A stretch of 10,387 nt of DNA from Acidimicrobiales bacterium (GTDB lineage: Bacteria; Actinomycetota; Acidimicrobiia; Acidimicrobiales; Poriferisodalaceae). The notes beneath the pieces were generated by a model. It had not been told where the DNA came from. It worked only from the letters and a program-made list of their open reading frames with translations, and ran no database searches. Positions within the stretch are counted from its first letter, which is position 1; the number at the start of each line of letters is the position of its first letter. Location: the NCBI GenBank assembly GCA_020439485.1, contig JAGQSP010000226.1, positions 1 to 10,387 on the forward strand, read 5' to 3'. A program made the position numbers and the translations under genes. This document shows, piece by piece, positions 1 through 7,368 of the stretch.

Positions 1-1469
1 TGTGGGTCGACCACAGCCATGTCGTCGACGCCCATGCGGGCAGTACACGAAGGGTGCAGAGCCGTCTCGGCGTCACGGGCGATCCAGGCGAGGATCTCTT
101 CGTCGGTCTCTACCGATGGCCCGGGTGAGATCTCGCCACCGTCGTATGGCTCGAACGCAGGCTGGCTCATGATCAGCCGCGCCGTGCGCACCGCCTCGAC
201 CCACTCGCGACGGTCGTCCTCGGTGGACAGGTAGTTGAATCGAATGGCCGGATGCACCCGGGGATCGTCGGATGTGATCTTCACCGAACCCCGAACGTCG
301 CTGTACATGGGCCCGATATGCACCTGATAGCCGTGACCACCCGCAGGCGAAGACCCGTCGTAGCGGATCGCGATGGGCAGGAAGTGGAACATCAGATTCG
401 GGTACTGCACATCGTCGTTGCTGCGCACGAACGCGCCGGCCTCGAAGTGGTTGGTGGCTGCGGGGCCGCGCCGTGCCAGCCACTGCAGACCGATGAAGGG
501 CATCCGCCACTTTGCGATGTAGGGCTGCATCGACACGGGCTGCTTACACGAATGTTGTATGTAGACCTCGAGATGGTCTTGCAGGTTCTCGCCCACGCCG
601 GGCAGGTCTGTGACGACGCCAATGCCCAGCCCCCTCAGGTGTTCGGCGTCGCCGACGCCCGACAGCTGCAGCAGTTGGGGTGAGTTGAACGCCCCGCCAC
701 AGCTGATGACCTCTCCGGCTTCGACCACATGAGTTCGCCGGCCCCGGCGATACTCGACGCCGGTGGCCCGATTGCCCGAGAACACGATCCGATTCGCTTG
801 CGCCAGCGTCACCAGGTCGAGATTGGGACGATCGAGAACCGGGTGAAGGTAGGCGCGTGCAGCGCTGAGGCGACGACCTCGCACCACGTTCTTGTCGAAG
901 ACCGCGAACCCCTCCTGCTGGTACCCGTTTACGTCCTGGGTCCGGTGAAACCCGGCCTGAGGGCCCGCTTCGAGCCAGGCGTCGAACAGGGGGTTGGCGG
1001 CCGGACCGGTCTCGAGGCGCAGGGGCCCGCTGTCGCCCCTCCACGCATCACCCCCGATCAGCCTCTGCTCCATCCGTTTGAAGTAGGGCAGACAGTGGGC
1101 ATAGTCCCAGTGCTGCATACCCGGCGCCTCGGACCACTTGTCGTAGTCCATGGGGTTTCCGCGCTGGAAGATCATGCCGTTGATGCTGCTCGACCCGCCC
1201 AGAACCTTGCCGCGAGCGTGGTACACCCGTCGCCCACCCATGCGTGGCTCGGGCTCGCTCTCGTATTTCCAGTCGTAGAAGCGGCTGCCGATGGGATATG
1301 TCAACGCAGCCGGCATATGGATGAACACGTCCCAACGCCAGTCGCGGCGGCCGGCCTCCAACACCAGCACGGTGACGTCAGGGTCTGCGCTCAGCCGGTT
1401 GGCCAGCGCACAGCCTGCCGACCCTCCCCCGACGATGACGAAGTCGTAGCGCCCCTTCGGGCTGCTCAT
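1..1469 (-). CDS. GMC-family FAD-dependent alcohol oxidoreductase, choline dehydrogenase (BetA)-like, 3' end cut by the window
   Basis: This is an FAD-dependent oxidoreductase of the glucose-methanol-choline family, expected to oxidise an alcohol to an aldehyde in the cytoplasm. It starts with ATG at 1469; 489 codons are visible and the C-terminus lies beyond the left edge (E. coli BetA has about 556 residues). Visible motifs are the dinucleotide-binding GGGSAG at residues 14-19 with the ribose-binding acidic residue in LVLEAG (E38), GMC signature 1 (G87[12 protein letters not shown]99), GMC signature 2 (GAFNSPQLL from about 259) and the active-site stretch HPSCTARMG, with H472 matching the catalytic His473 of E. 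coli BetA. The second conserved His/Asn is off the window. The gene lies 14 nt after the oxygenase stop without a clear ribosome site, so translational coupling is likely. The BetA-type fold is secure. Choline as substrate is not: no betaine aldehyde dehydrogenase or choline importer is visible, and the operon carries a nucleoside-type importer instead. Confidence 0.93.
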   Translation of the reverse strand, partial: MSSPKGRYDFVIVGGGSAGCALANRLSADPDVTVLVLEAGRRDWRWDVFIHMPAALTYPIGSRFYDWKYESEPEPRMGGRRVYHARGKVLGGSSSINGMIFQRGNPMDYDKWSEAPGMQHWDYAHCLPYFKRMEQRLIGGDAWRGDSGPLRLETGPAANPLFDAWLEAGPQAGFHRTQDVNGYQQEGFAVFDKNVVRGRRLSAARAYLHPVLDRPNLDLVTLAQANRIVFSGNRATGVEYRRGRRTHVVEAGEVISCGGAFNSPQLLQLSGVGDAEHLRGLGIGVVTDLPGVGENLQDHLEVYIQHSCKQPVSMQPYIAKWRMPFIGLQWLARRGPAATNHFEAGAFVRSNDDVQYPNLMFHFLPIAIRYDGSSPAGGHGYQVHIGPMYSDVRGSVKITSDDPRVHPAIRFNYLSTEDDRREWVEAVRTARLIMSQPAFEPYDGGEISPGPSVETDEEILAWIARDAETALHPSCTARMGVDDMAVVDP

Positions 1470-1483
1470 GGCGCCGACATGGG

Positions 1484-2500
1484 TCAGCTGACGAGACGGT
1501 TGTGTTCTTCGAGCAATTCGTTGCGATAGCTGTGGGTTCCGTCGAAGCGCGACATCAGGTACGGACCCGAGATCATCGGCTCGTGCCGCAACGGCTCGTC
1601 ACGGCAGGTGGGCAGCGTCTCGATGCGCAGGTGGAATGGCGGTGTCACGAACAAAGGGCTCGAGTAGCGGTCGGTAGAAGGCGGGTTCACCACCCGGTGA
1701 GGGTTCGATACCCAGCGGTCGTTGGTCCAGATCGCCATCAGGTCGCCGATGTTGATGACCATGTGATCCTCGGGCACGACGACGTCGATCCACTCGCCCG
1801 AACGCTTGCGGACCTGTAGCCCACCGTTTCCGTCGTCGCCCAGGACCGTGATGGTTCCATAGTCGGTGTGTGCGCCACAGCCGAGCTGGCCCGGTTCGGG
1901 GGTCAGGGTGTCCATGGGCGGATAGTGGATCATGCGCAGGTGGTACATCGTCTCGCCTGGCATGTCCTCGAACAGGGTGGGCTCCAGTTCCAAGGCCATC
2001 GCCAGCGCCCTCTGCATGCGCAACGCAGTCTCGATGACGGCCTCGCGGTAGGCATCCCACGCTTCGCGGAAACCGGGCAGTTCGGGGAACTGATTGGGGC
2101 CGTGCAACGGGGTCCCGGCGATGACTTCGGGATGATCCGGACCCTGCTCGGTGCCGGTGTCGAGGGTCTCCTTCATGTCGCCGGCCAGCATGTCGCCGAT
2201 GGTCTCTTCACCGCCGATGGCACCCTCGAGGGTCTCGGCCGCAAAACCCACATAGCCGCGGTGTGCATCGCTCTTGCCGATGCCGATGCGCTCTTTTTCC
2301 TCGACGGGCTGAGCGAAGAACTCCTTCATCGCCGCGAAGTAGCGGTCCTTGACCTCGGCCGGGATGCCGTGGTTGTGCACGGTCAAGAAGCCGATCTCGC
2401 GCAGTGACGAGTCGATGGTTCTGGCGATGGCTTCGGCCTCCGGGTTGGGAAGCGGAACACCGGTTGCGAATGGGGCTAGGTCGATGTCTGGCAGGCTCAT
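1484..2500 (-). CDS. 2-oxoglutarate/Fe(II)-dependent oxygenase, isopenicillin N synthase-like family
   Basis: A 338-residue non-haem iron oxygenase that probably hydroxylates or otherwise oxidises a small molecule using O2 and 2-oxoglutarate. The N-terminal DIOX_N-type domain (about residues 3-125) shows [10 protein letters not shown] at 38-47 and RGYVGF at 81-86. The C-terminal double-stranded beta-helix carries the iron ligands H211 and D213 ([11 protein letters not shown]) and H268 (NPHRVV). R278-x-S280 (RYSSPLF) is the usual co-substrate carboxylate site. The ATG at 2500 is preferred because AAAGGA at 2513-2508 sits 7 nt upstream; an in-frame extension to 2566 would add 22 residues that do not look like the family. 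It lies 34 nt after permease 2 and 14 nt before the GMC gene. Family members include thymine 7-hydroxylase, plant dioxygenases and IPNS, so the name alone does not give a substrate. A beta-lactam role is unlikely, because no peptide synthetase is present. The importer context favours catabolism of an imported compound. Confidence 0.93.
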   Translation of the reverse strand: MSLPDIDLAPFATGVPLPNPEAEAIARTIDSSLREIGFLTVHNHGIPAEVKDRYFAAMKEFFAQPVEEKERIGIGKSDAHRGYVGFAAETLEGAIGGEETIGDMLAGDMKETLDTGTEQGPDHPEVIAGTPLHGPNQFPELPGFREAWDAYREAVIETALRMQRALAMALELEPTLFEDMPGETMYHLRMIHYPPMDTLTPEPGQLGCGAHTDYGTITVLGDDGNGGLQVRKRSGEWIDVVVPEDHMVINIGDLMAIWTNDRWVSNPHRVVNPPSTDRYSSPLFVTPPFHLRIETLPTCRDEPLRHEPMISGPYLMSRFDGTHSYRNELLEEHNRLVS

Positions 2501-2507
2501 CAGTTGA

Positions 2508-2513
2508 TCCTTT
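2508..2513 (-). promoter_or_regulatory. Ribosome binding site of the 2OG oxygenase
   Basis: AAAGGA on the minus strand, 7 nt before the ATG at 2500. It decides the start over the longer in-frame reading that begins at 2566. Confidence 0.7.
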
Positions 2514-2534
2514 CGCTGACGAATCGGGCGAACC

Positions 2535-3407
2535 TCAATGGGCTCCGCGAACGAACGCGACCCCAAGTGCGGCCGGGGTGCGGCTGGCGCGTGCGCGCAG
2601 CACCAGGGCCATGAGGGTCAGCATGTACGGCAGAGCGAGAAAGAACTCATATGGGATGGCCGACTGGGTTCCCTGCAGTCGAAGCTGGATGGCGTCGGAC
2701 AGACCGAACAAGAAGGCGCCCACCACGGCGGGGAAGGTCTTCCAGCCCGAGAACACCACCAACGCCAGCGCTACCCATCCGCGGCCGGCGGTGACGTTCT
2801 CTATGAACAACCCCAGCGGGCCACAAACCAGGGCCGCGCCGCCCAGCCCGGCCAGGCCACCACCGATGATGGTGGCCGCGACACGAATGCGCACCACGTC
2901 GTAGCCGAGTGCGTCGGCAGCCTCGGGCGATTCGCCGACGGCGCCTAAGGCCAAGCCGAAGGTGGTGCGCTGCAACAGGTAGTAGACGGCGACGACGACG
3001 ACCGCCGTCAACACCACCAACGCCAGCAGATCGATGCGGTTGAGGCGGGGCGGAATCTGGCCGATGGCGTAGTTGCGCTGGAACAGGTAGGTGGTCAGGT
3101 AACCCGCCAGCAGGGTGAACGCAATGCCGGTGACGATCTGGTTCGATCGCCCGATGACGACGAACACCGCCAGCAGCAATCCGGCTGCGGCCCCGGCGGC
3201 CAGCCCGGCGACCAACCCCAACCAGGGCGATCCCGATGCCTCGGCCGCCGAGTAGGCGGCGAACGCGCCGGTCAGCATCATTCCCTCAACGCCCAGGTTC
3301 AAGACCCCGCTGCGTTCGCTGACCACCGCGCCCATGGCGGCCAGTGCCACGGGAATCGACAGCCGCAGAGCGGCGGCAACCGTGGCCATGGTCAGGATCG
3401 TGCTCAT
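2535..3407 (-). CDS. ABC transporter permease 2, nucleoside-type (YufQ/NupQ-like)
   Basis: An integral-membrane permease of 290 residues from the BPD_transp_2 (LivH/RbsC-like) superfamily. It forms the import channel together with permease 1 and the double ATPase. The N-terminal stretch SERSGVLNLGVEGMMLTGAFAAY (about residues 29-51) is the hallmark of the second permease of BMP-linked importers. It is followed by alternating hydrophobic helices rich in Ala, Leu and Val, and the coupling region VGESPEAADALGYDV (about residues 155-170) faces the ATPase. Length is near the usual size of about 300 residues. The start is fixed by a 4-nt ATGA overlap with the permease 1 stop (3404-3407) and by GGGGAGG 7 nt upstream. 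The reading frame stays open upstream inside the permease 1 gene to 4433, but that part is Arg/Gly-rich shadow sequence and not protein. Confidence 0.94.
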   Translation of the reverse strand: MSTILTMATVAAALRLSIPVALAAMGAVVSERSGVLNLGVEGMMLTGAFAAYSAAEASGSPWLGLVAGLAAGAAAGLLLAVFVVIGRSNQIVTGIAFTLLAGYLTTYLFQRNYAIGQIPPRLNRIDLLALVVLTAVVVVAVYYLLQRTTFGLALGAVGESPEAADALGYDVVRIRVAATIIGGGLAGLGGAALVCGPLGLFIENVTAGRGWVALALVVFSGWKTFPAVVGAFLFGLSDAIQLRLQGTQSAIPYEFFLALPYMLTLMALVLRARASRTPAALGVAFVRGAH

Positions 3408-4552
3408 GACGCCGCCTCCCCAGGGTTGCCGAAGCGGGCGTACAGCGCATCGCCCGCAACCACGAACACCACTACCAGAGCTTGTATGACACCCACCAAC
3501 GACGATGGCAGATCGTGCGAGCGGGCGGCAACCTCGAAGCCGATGTCGAGCCCCGCAACACCCAGACCGGCAACCACCACACCGATCGGATGCAGCCGGC
3601 CTAGAAGGGCCACGATGATGGCGGTGAAACCGAAGCCGACGCTGGCCGAGGCGCCCAGGCGCCCGTTGACACCCGACATCTCGAAGAAACCGGCGGCACC
3701 CGCGAGGCCACCCGCAGCCAGGACCACGGTCATGACGACCTGTTTGGATGCGACCTCGTTGGCGTCGAGAGCACTGGGATTGAATCCCAACACCGAGACC
3801 CGGAACCCGACCCGGTGACGCGCCAGGAGCATCGCCAGCACAGGCCCGGCGGCGACGGCCACCACGAACCCGAGGTGGGTGTTGACGATGGGAAGCGAAT
3901 CGAGTTGGGCATCGCCGAGCTGACGGCTGGCGGGTACGAACGAGTCGGGATCTCGGATGGGCACTCGTATCGACCACTGCAGCAGGGCCTGGGCGACGTA
4001 CACCAACATCAACGAAGAGATCACGATGCTGGCGCCGAATCGGGTCCACAGCCAACCGGTGATGCCACCCCACACCGCGCCGGCGACAACCGCTGTGGCC
4101 AAACCGATGACCACCAGAATCGGACCTGGCAGGCCCGACAGAGCCGGAGCCGTCACAACCCCCACCGATGCGATGGCGCCCACCAGGTACTGGCCTTCGG
4201 CACCGATGGTGAACACCCGGGCCCGGTAGGCCAGGGCATAGCCCAGGCCGATGATGATCAGAGGTGTGGCGGCGGTGGCGGTGTCGGACAACCCCCTCGA
4301 CTTGGTGAACACGCCCGACAGAGCGGTGCTGTACACGTCGAGTGGTGCCGCCCCCTCGACCACGATCATCACCGCGCCCGCGATCAGCGCGAATACGACG
4401 GCCGCCAATGGAACCAGCACCGCCGGCACCCACGTCGAGTACGAACGCCGCCCGTGCCCACCAGGTTCGTTTTCTGTGAATGGGCTGGCGGCGTCACCTG
4501 TCGCGGGGCTGTCGGTTCCCATGCCCGTGGGCGGTGTTTCGAGCGAGGTCAC
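3404..4552 (-). CDS. ABC transporter permease 1, nucleoside-type (YufP/NupP-like)
   Basis: An integral-membrane permease of 382 residues from the BPD_transp_2 superfamily. About 40 polar cytoplasmic residues (Pro/Thr/Gly/Glu-rich) precede the first helix (about 41-65, WVPAVLVPLAAVVFALIAG). Then comes the family-typical segment ATPLIIIGLGYALAYRARVFTIGAEGQYLVGA, the first-permease counterpart of the conserved segment in permease 2, and a series of further helices. The start is a GTG at 4552 because GGAGG (4564-4560) stands 7 nt upstream and the GTG overlaps the ATPase stop by 4 nt (GTGA, 4549-4552). An ATG at 4522 is a weaker alternative. It ends in a 4-nt overlap with permease 2, so the two permeases and the ATPase are translationally coupled, as expected for subunits needed in fixed ratio. 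Confidence 0.94.
   Translation of the reverse strand: MTSLETPPTGMGTDSPATGDAASPFTENEPGGHGRRSYSTWVPAVLVPLAAVVFALIAGAVMIVVEGAAPLDVYSTALSGVFTKSRGLSDTATAATPLIIIGLGYALAYRARVFTIGAEGQYLVGAIASVGVVTAPALSGLPGPILVVIGLATAVVAGAVWGGITGWLWTRFGASIVISSLMLVYVAQALLQWSIRVPIRDPDSFVPASRQLGDAQLDSLPIVNTHLGFVVAVAAGPVLAMLLARHRVGFRVSVLGFNPSALDANEVASKQVVMTVVLAAGGLAGAAGFFEMSGVNGRLGASASVGFGFTAIIVALLGRLHPIGVVVAGLGVAGLDIGFEVAARSHDLPSSLVGVIQALVVVFVVAGDALYARFGNPGEAAS
3415..3421 (-). promoter_or_regulatory. Ribosome binding site of permease 2, inside the permease 1 gene
   Basis: GGGGAGG on the minus strand, 7 nt before the ATG at 3407. It lies within the last codons of permease 1 and selects the short start over the spurious long frame. 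Confidence 0.8.
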
Positions 4553-6156
4553 GAACCGGCCTCCGCCACACCAACACCGTCGCGCACATCGACCACCATC
4601 TCGCCGTCGGTGTCCAGCTCGGCGCCTGCCATCGCAAGGCCGATGGCAGCGCGGTCGAATGGAGGTTTGAACGGGCCGGTGAATCGGCCGTCGAACATCA
4701 CGAACAGCCTGTCGGCCACTGCGAACAGCTCGTCGAGTTCGGAGCCGATCCACAAGACAGAGGCGCCGCGTTCGGCCCGTTCGATGAGCTTGCCGGCTAC
4801 CGAGTCTGCGGCCGAGGGGTCTAGCCCGCGTGTGGGATAACAGGCCAGAACCACCGCCGGTTCCTCGTCTAGCTCGCGCGCCAGAACCAGCTTCTGGGCG
4901 TTGCCGCCAGACAGGGTGGCGGTTCGGGCCGCGGGGCCGGCGCTGCGGACGTTCCATGCCTCGAGCGCATCTGCGGCGTCGGCCCGGCGGTGCCTGCGCC
5001 TTCGCCGAACCGCGGCCACTCGGCCCAATTCGAGATTGTCGGCCAGATCCATGGGCCTGACCAGGCCCCAGCGATATCGATCTGAAGGGATGTAGGCGAC
5101 GCCATAGCCGCGCCTGGCTCGGGGCTGAGACACCGCCATGTCCACCCCGTCGACCTGCACCGACCCGCCGTCGGGTTGGGTGCGTCCGGACAGGGCGGCC
5201 TCCAGGTCTGCCTGGCCGTTGCCGTCGACACCGGCGATGGCGACGATCTCGCCCGGGTACAGGTCGAGGTCGACCCCTGCGAGCATGCCCGAACGCAAGC
5301 CGCTGACCGACAAACGAGGCGGGCCTTGGGCCTGCGAATCGGCGGCATCGTGCTGGGGGCGGGCACGCTCGGTGAACTTGCCGGTTGCTATCGAGCCGAT
5401 CATGGCGGTCGCGAGATCGGCCCTGGTGTGGGCCGAAACCGGGTCGTCTCCGATTACCTCGCGACCCTCGCGCAGCACGGTCACCCGATCGCAACCGGCG
5501 AACACCTCGCCAAGGCGGTGGGTGATGACCGCCACAGCCCGGCCGTCGTCGGCGAGCTTGCGACACACCACCAGCAGATGTGCCGCCTCGTGATCGGTCA
5601 GCACCGCTGTTGGTTCGTCCAACAACAGAACGCGGGCGTCGGCATCGAGTGCCCGCAAGAGCTCGAGGCGTTGCTGCTCGCCCACCGACAGTTCTCCGGC
5701 CGGCACGTCGGTGCGCACCGGCAGGCCGAAACGTTCGATCAGTTGCTCGACCCTGGCACGGCAGCCGGCACGATCGGGAAGACGCCTGCTCTCGGGCCGG
5801 GCCAAGACGAGGTTTTCGCCAGCCGTCAGCGTGGGGATGAGGGTGAAGTGCTGCTGCACCATGGCCACTCCCCGCGCCCTGATGGCACCGGGGTCGAATC
5901 GGTCGACGGGCGCACCCATGATGTCGACCGTGCCCGCGTCGGGTTCTTCCAGCCCGACCAACACCTTCATCAGCGTCGACTTGCCTGCACCGTTTGACCC
6001 CAGCAGGGCGTGGATCTCGCCGCTGCGCAGTGTCAGGTCGACTCCGTCCAACGCAACGGTCGACCCGAAGCGGCGTTCGATGCCGCGCATCTCGACGGCG
6101 GGCGCGACCGACCCCGACGGCACACATTCACCGTCGGGGCGGTCGACAGGCTTCAA
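4549..6156 (-). CDS. Double-domain ABC transporter ATPase of a nucleoside/sugar-type importer (YufO/NupO-like)
   Basis: A 535-residue ATPase with two fused nucleotide-binding domains that powers the importer from the cytoplasmic face. Domain 1 is fully equipped: Walker A GSNGAGKST (53-61, K59), Q-loop VQQHF (100-104), signature LSVGEQQR (156-163), Walker B with D180-E181 and switch H213. Domain 2 is degenerate in the way usual for this family: GVDGNGQAD (309-317) has Q315 in place of the Walker lysine, the signature is LSGGNAQK (415-422), and PTRGLD replaces the catalytic DEP. So one ATP site probably hydrolyses and the other only binds. Odd features are an Arg-rich patch (RRRRRHRR, 384-391) and a TTG start. 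The TTG at 6156 lies 3 nt after the lipoprotein stop with only a weak GGGG ahead. A GTG at 6123 or the ATG at 6090 are alternatives, since homologues begin close to VEMRGI (21-26). Confidence 0.94.
   Translation of the reverse strand: MKPVDRPDGECVPSGSVAPAVEMRGIERRFGSTVALDGVDLTLRSGEIHALLGSNGAGKSTLMKVLVGLEEPDAGTVDIMGAPVDRFDPGAIRARGVAMVQQHFTLIPTLTAGENLVLARPESRRLPDRAGCRARVEQLIERFGLPVRTDVPAGELSVGEQQRLELLRALDADARVLLLDEPTAVLTDHEAAHLLVVCRKLADDGRAVAVITHRLGEVFAGCDRVTVLREGREVIGDDPVSAHTRADLATAMIGSIATGKFTERARPQHDAADSQAQGPPRLSVSGLRSGMLAGVDLDLYPGEIVAIAGVDGNGQADLEAALSGRTQPDGGSVQVDGVDMAVSQPRARRGYGVAYIPSDRYRWGLVRPMDLADNLELGRVAAVRRRRRHRRADAADALEAWNVRSAGPAARTATLSGGNAQKLVLARELDEEPAVVLACYPTRGLDPSAADSVAGKLIERAERGASVLWIGSELDELFAVADRLFVMFDGRFTGPFKPPFDRAAIGLAMAGAELDTDGEMVVDVRDGVGVAEAGS
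4560..4564 (-). promoter_or_regulatory. Ribosome binding site deciding the GTG start of permease 1
   Basis: A perfect GGAGG on the minus strand with 7-nt spacing to the GTG at 4552. It lies inside the 3' end of the ATPase gene and argues against the later ATG at 4522. Confidence 0.8.
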
Positions 6157-6159
6157 CGA

Positions 6160-7272
6160 TCAGCCCCGCTCGGGCACGAACGGCACCTCGAAGGTGCCGG
6201 CCTCGATCTCGGACAGTCGCTGTTCGTACAGGGCCATGGCCTCAGCCGAGATCATGTCGGCGTCGGCCTCGTCGATGACCACGCTCATGCCGCCCTCAGA
6301 CAGGGGCACGCTGTAGTAACGAGCCTCGTTGCTGCCTGCTGCAACATCGGCGACCATCTGCTCGAACACCGCCCCAAGGTTCCAATCGAACGACACGAGC
6401 ACAGAGTCTCCCACACCCGACATGTCGCCCACATAGCCGCTGGACACGCCACCGGCGTCGTTGGCCGCCTCGATCTGGCCGAACGTCGGACCCTGGCCAC
6501 AGCCGATGAACATCGTTGCACCGGCCTCGGCCTGGCCCAGGGCAGCCTCCTTGGCGAGCTGCACGTCGTACCAGTCGCCGACGGCCACAAACGAACCCTC
6601 GGTGTCGGGACGCACTTCCTTGGCACCGGCCAGGAAGGCCTCGTACATCGAGTAGCAAGCCGGAATCTCGAATCCGCCCGCGCCCGCTACAGCTCCACCA
6701 TCGGTGGCACCCGCAGCGAGGATGCCCTCGAGGTATGCGGCCTGATAGAAGGGCTGGTCGTAGTCGCCGACGTTGGCGTTCACATCACCGAAGCCGCCCG
6801 CGTACACGAAGATCGTGTCGGGGAAGTCGGCGGCGACCTTCTTGACGTCGTCGCCGAAGTCGAACGAGTGGGCGATGATGGGGTTGTAGCCGTCTTCGGC
6901 GTAGGCGCGCAGCGCCCGCTCGGCCTCGGCGCCCGGCGGAACACTCTCGCTGAGGGCGATGTCGGAGACCAGTCCTGCGTCCAGCAGTGCGTTGGCGCCG
7001 TCATAGGCCGCCTCGCCCCACGAGCCGTCGAACCACTCGGCCGAATAGACGATGGCCAACTTGGGCGCATCGCTGGATGCGTCGCCCGAGTCGCCGCTGT
7101 CGGCAGCAGCGGTGGTGTCCGAGGAATCATCGGAGGCATCGCCATCGTCGGAGTCAGATCCACACGCCGCGGCTATCAGCACCAGCGCCAGGAACAACAC
7201 GGGCACTCGGGCCCGCCCGCGACCAGACCGTGAGGCCAGACCGCGCAGGAATGTGAGCAGAGAAGAAGTCAT
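6160..7272 (-). CDS. BMP-family (PnrA/BmpA-like) substrate-binding lipoprotein of an ABC importer
   Basis: The extracytoplasmic receptor that captures the substrate and hands it to the two permeases. It has 370 residues. The signal peptide has an Arg-rich n-region (R10-R22), a hydrophobic core (V23-I33) and the lipobox AAAC with lipidated C37. A low-complexity Asp/Ser/Ala linker of about 32 residues (38-69) tethers the domain. The BMP domain (PF02608 type) shows LAIVYSAEWFDGSWGEAAYDG (from about 72), the family-typical SVPPGAEAERALRAYAEDG, IIAHSFDFGDDV, and GYVGDMSGVGDSVLVSFDWNLG near the C-terminus. The mature protein is strongly acidic. Well-studied relatives bind purine or other nucleosides (T. 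pallidum PnrA, B. subtilis YufN), but the family is wider, so the ligand is unproven. It is the first gene of the operon. No Shine-Dalgarno sequence precedes the ATG at 7272, which fits leaderless translation; a GTG at 7206 would lose the n-region. Confidence 0.94.
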   Translation of the reverse strand: MTSSLLTFLRGLASRSGRGRARVPVLFLALVLIAAACGSDSDDGDASDDSSDTTAAADSGDSGDASSDAPKLAIVYSAEWFDGSWGEAAYDGANALLDAGLVSDIALSESVPPGAEAERALRAYAEDGYNPIIAHSFDFGDDVKKVAADFPDTIFVYAGGFGDVNANVGDYDQPFYQAAYLEGILAAGATDGGAVAGAGGFEIPACYSMYEAFLAGAKEVRPDTEGSFVAVGDWYDVQLAKEAALGQAEAGATMFIGCGQGPTFGQIEAANDAGGVSSGYVGDMSGVGDSVLVSFDWNLGAVFEQMVADVAAGSNEARYYSVPLSEGGMSVVIDEADADMISAEAMALYEQRLSEIEAGTFEVPFVPERG

Positions 7273-7280
7273 AGCCGCGC

Positions 7281-7308
7281 ACCATAGTTCCGATCGATGC
7301 CCGGTCGA
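7281..7308 (-). promoter_or_regulatory. Putative leaderless promoter of the importer/oxygenase operon
   Basis: On the minus strand TATGGT (7286-7281) matches the actinobacterial -10 pattern TANNNT and ends 8 nt before the ATG at 7272. That places the expected transcription start at or next to the start codon. TCGACC (7308-7303), 16 nt further upstream, matches four of six bases of TTGACA. The absence of a ribosome site before this ATG supports a leaderless message. This is pattern matching only; no transcript data are available. Confidence 0.4.
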
Positions 7309-7348
7309 AGGCTCTGCGGAAAATGCGCCGAAAATGGAATGCTTCTGA

Positions 7349-7367
7349 AGTCTTAGCCCAGTCTTAG
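7349..7367. repeat. Two perfect AGTCTTAG direct repeats, 11-bp period, possible regulator site
   Basis: AGTCTTAG occurs at 7349-7356 and again at 7360-7367, separated by CCC. Tandem half-sites 11 bp apart, on one face of the helix, are the usual architecture for OmpR/PhoB-type response regulators. The site begins directly after the channel gene stop and lies about 76-94 bp upstream of the predicted start of the importer operon, a reasonable place for an activator. It does not fold into a terminator hairpin. No regulator gene is in the window. Confidence 0.4.
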
Positions 7368-7368
7368 G

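Noticed and set aside
309..317. Loss of the Walker A lysine and of the catalytic Glu in ATPase domain 2 (given here as residue positions) as evidence of a decayed gene
   Set aside because: The GxxGNGQ and PTRGLD forms are normal for double-domain sugar and nucleoside importers of this class, so this is family design and not decay.
1484..2500. Beta-lactam biosynthesis role suggested by the IPNS-like fold
   Set aside because: No non-ribosomal peptide synthetase, epimerase or expandase is nearby. The R-x-S site is shared across the whole superfamily, and the operon partners are an importer and an alcohol oxidoreductase.
5176..5997. A 273-codon plus-strand frame opposite the ATPase
   Set aside because: Antisense shadow. 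The ATPase on the other strand has all expected motifs in order.
2535..6127. Apparent giant reading frames that seem to fuse the ATPase, permease 1 and permease 2 regions (2535-4433 and 3404-6127)
   Set aside because: In both, only the C-terminal part is a real protein. The N-terminal parts are Arg/Gly-rich out-of-frame translations of the upstream gene. Ribosome sites and 4-nt overlaps place the true starts at 3407 and 4552.
6010..7233. A 407-codon open frame on the plus strand opposite the lipoprotein gene
   Set aside because: It is antisense to a clear BMP lipoprotein. Long antisense frames are expected in GC-rich genes with biased third positions, and its translation shows no domain or motif.
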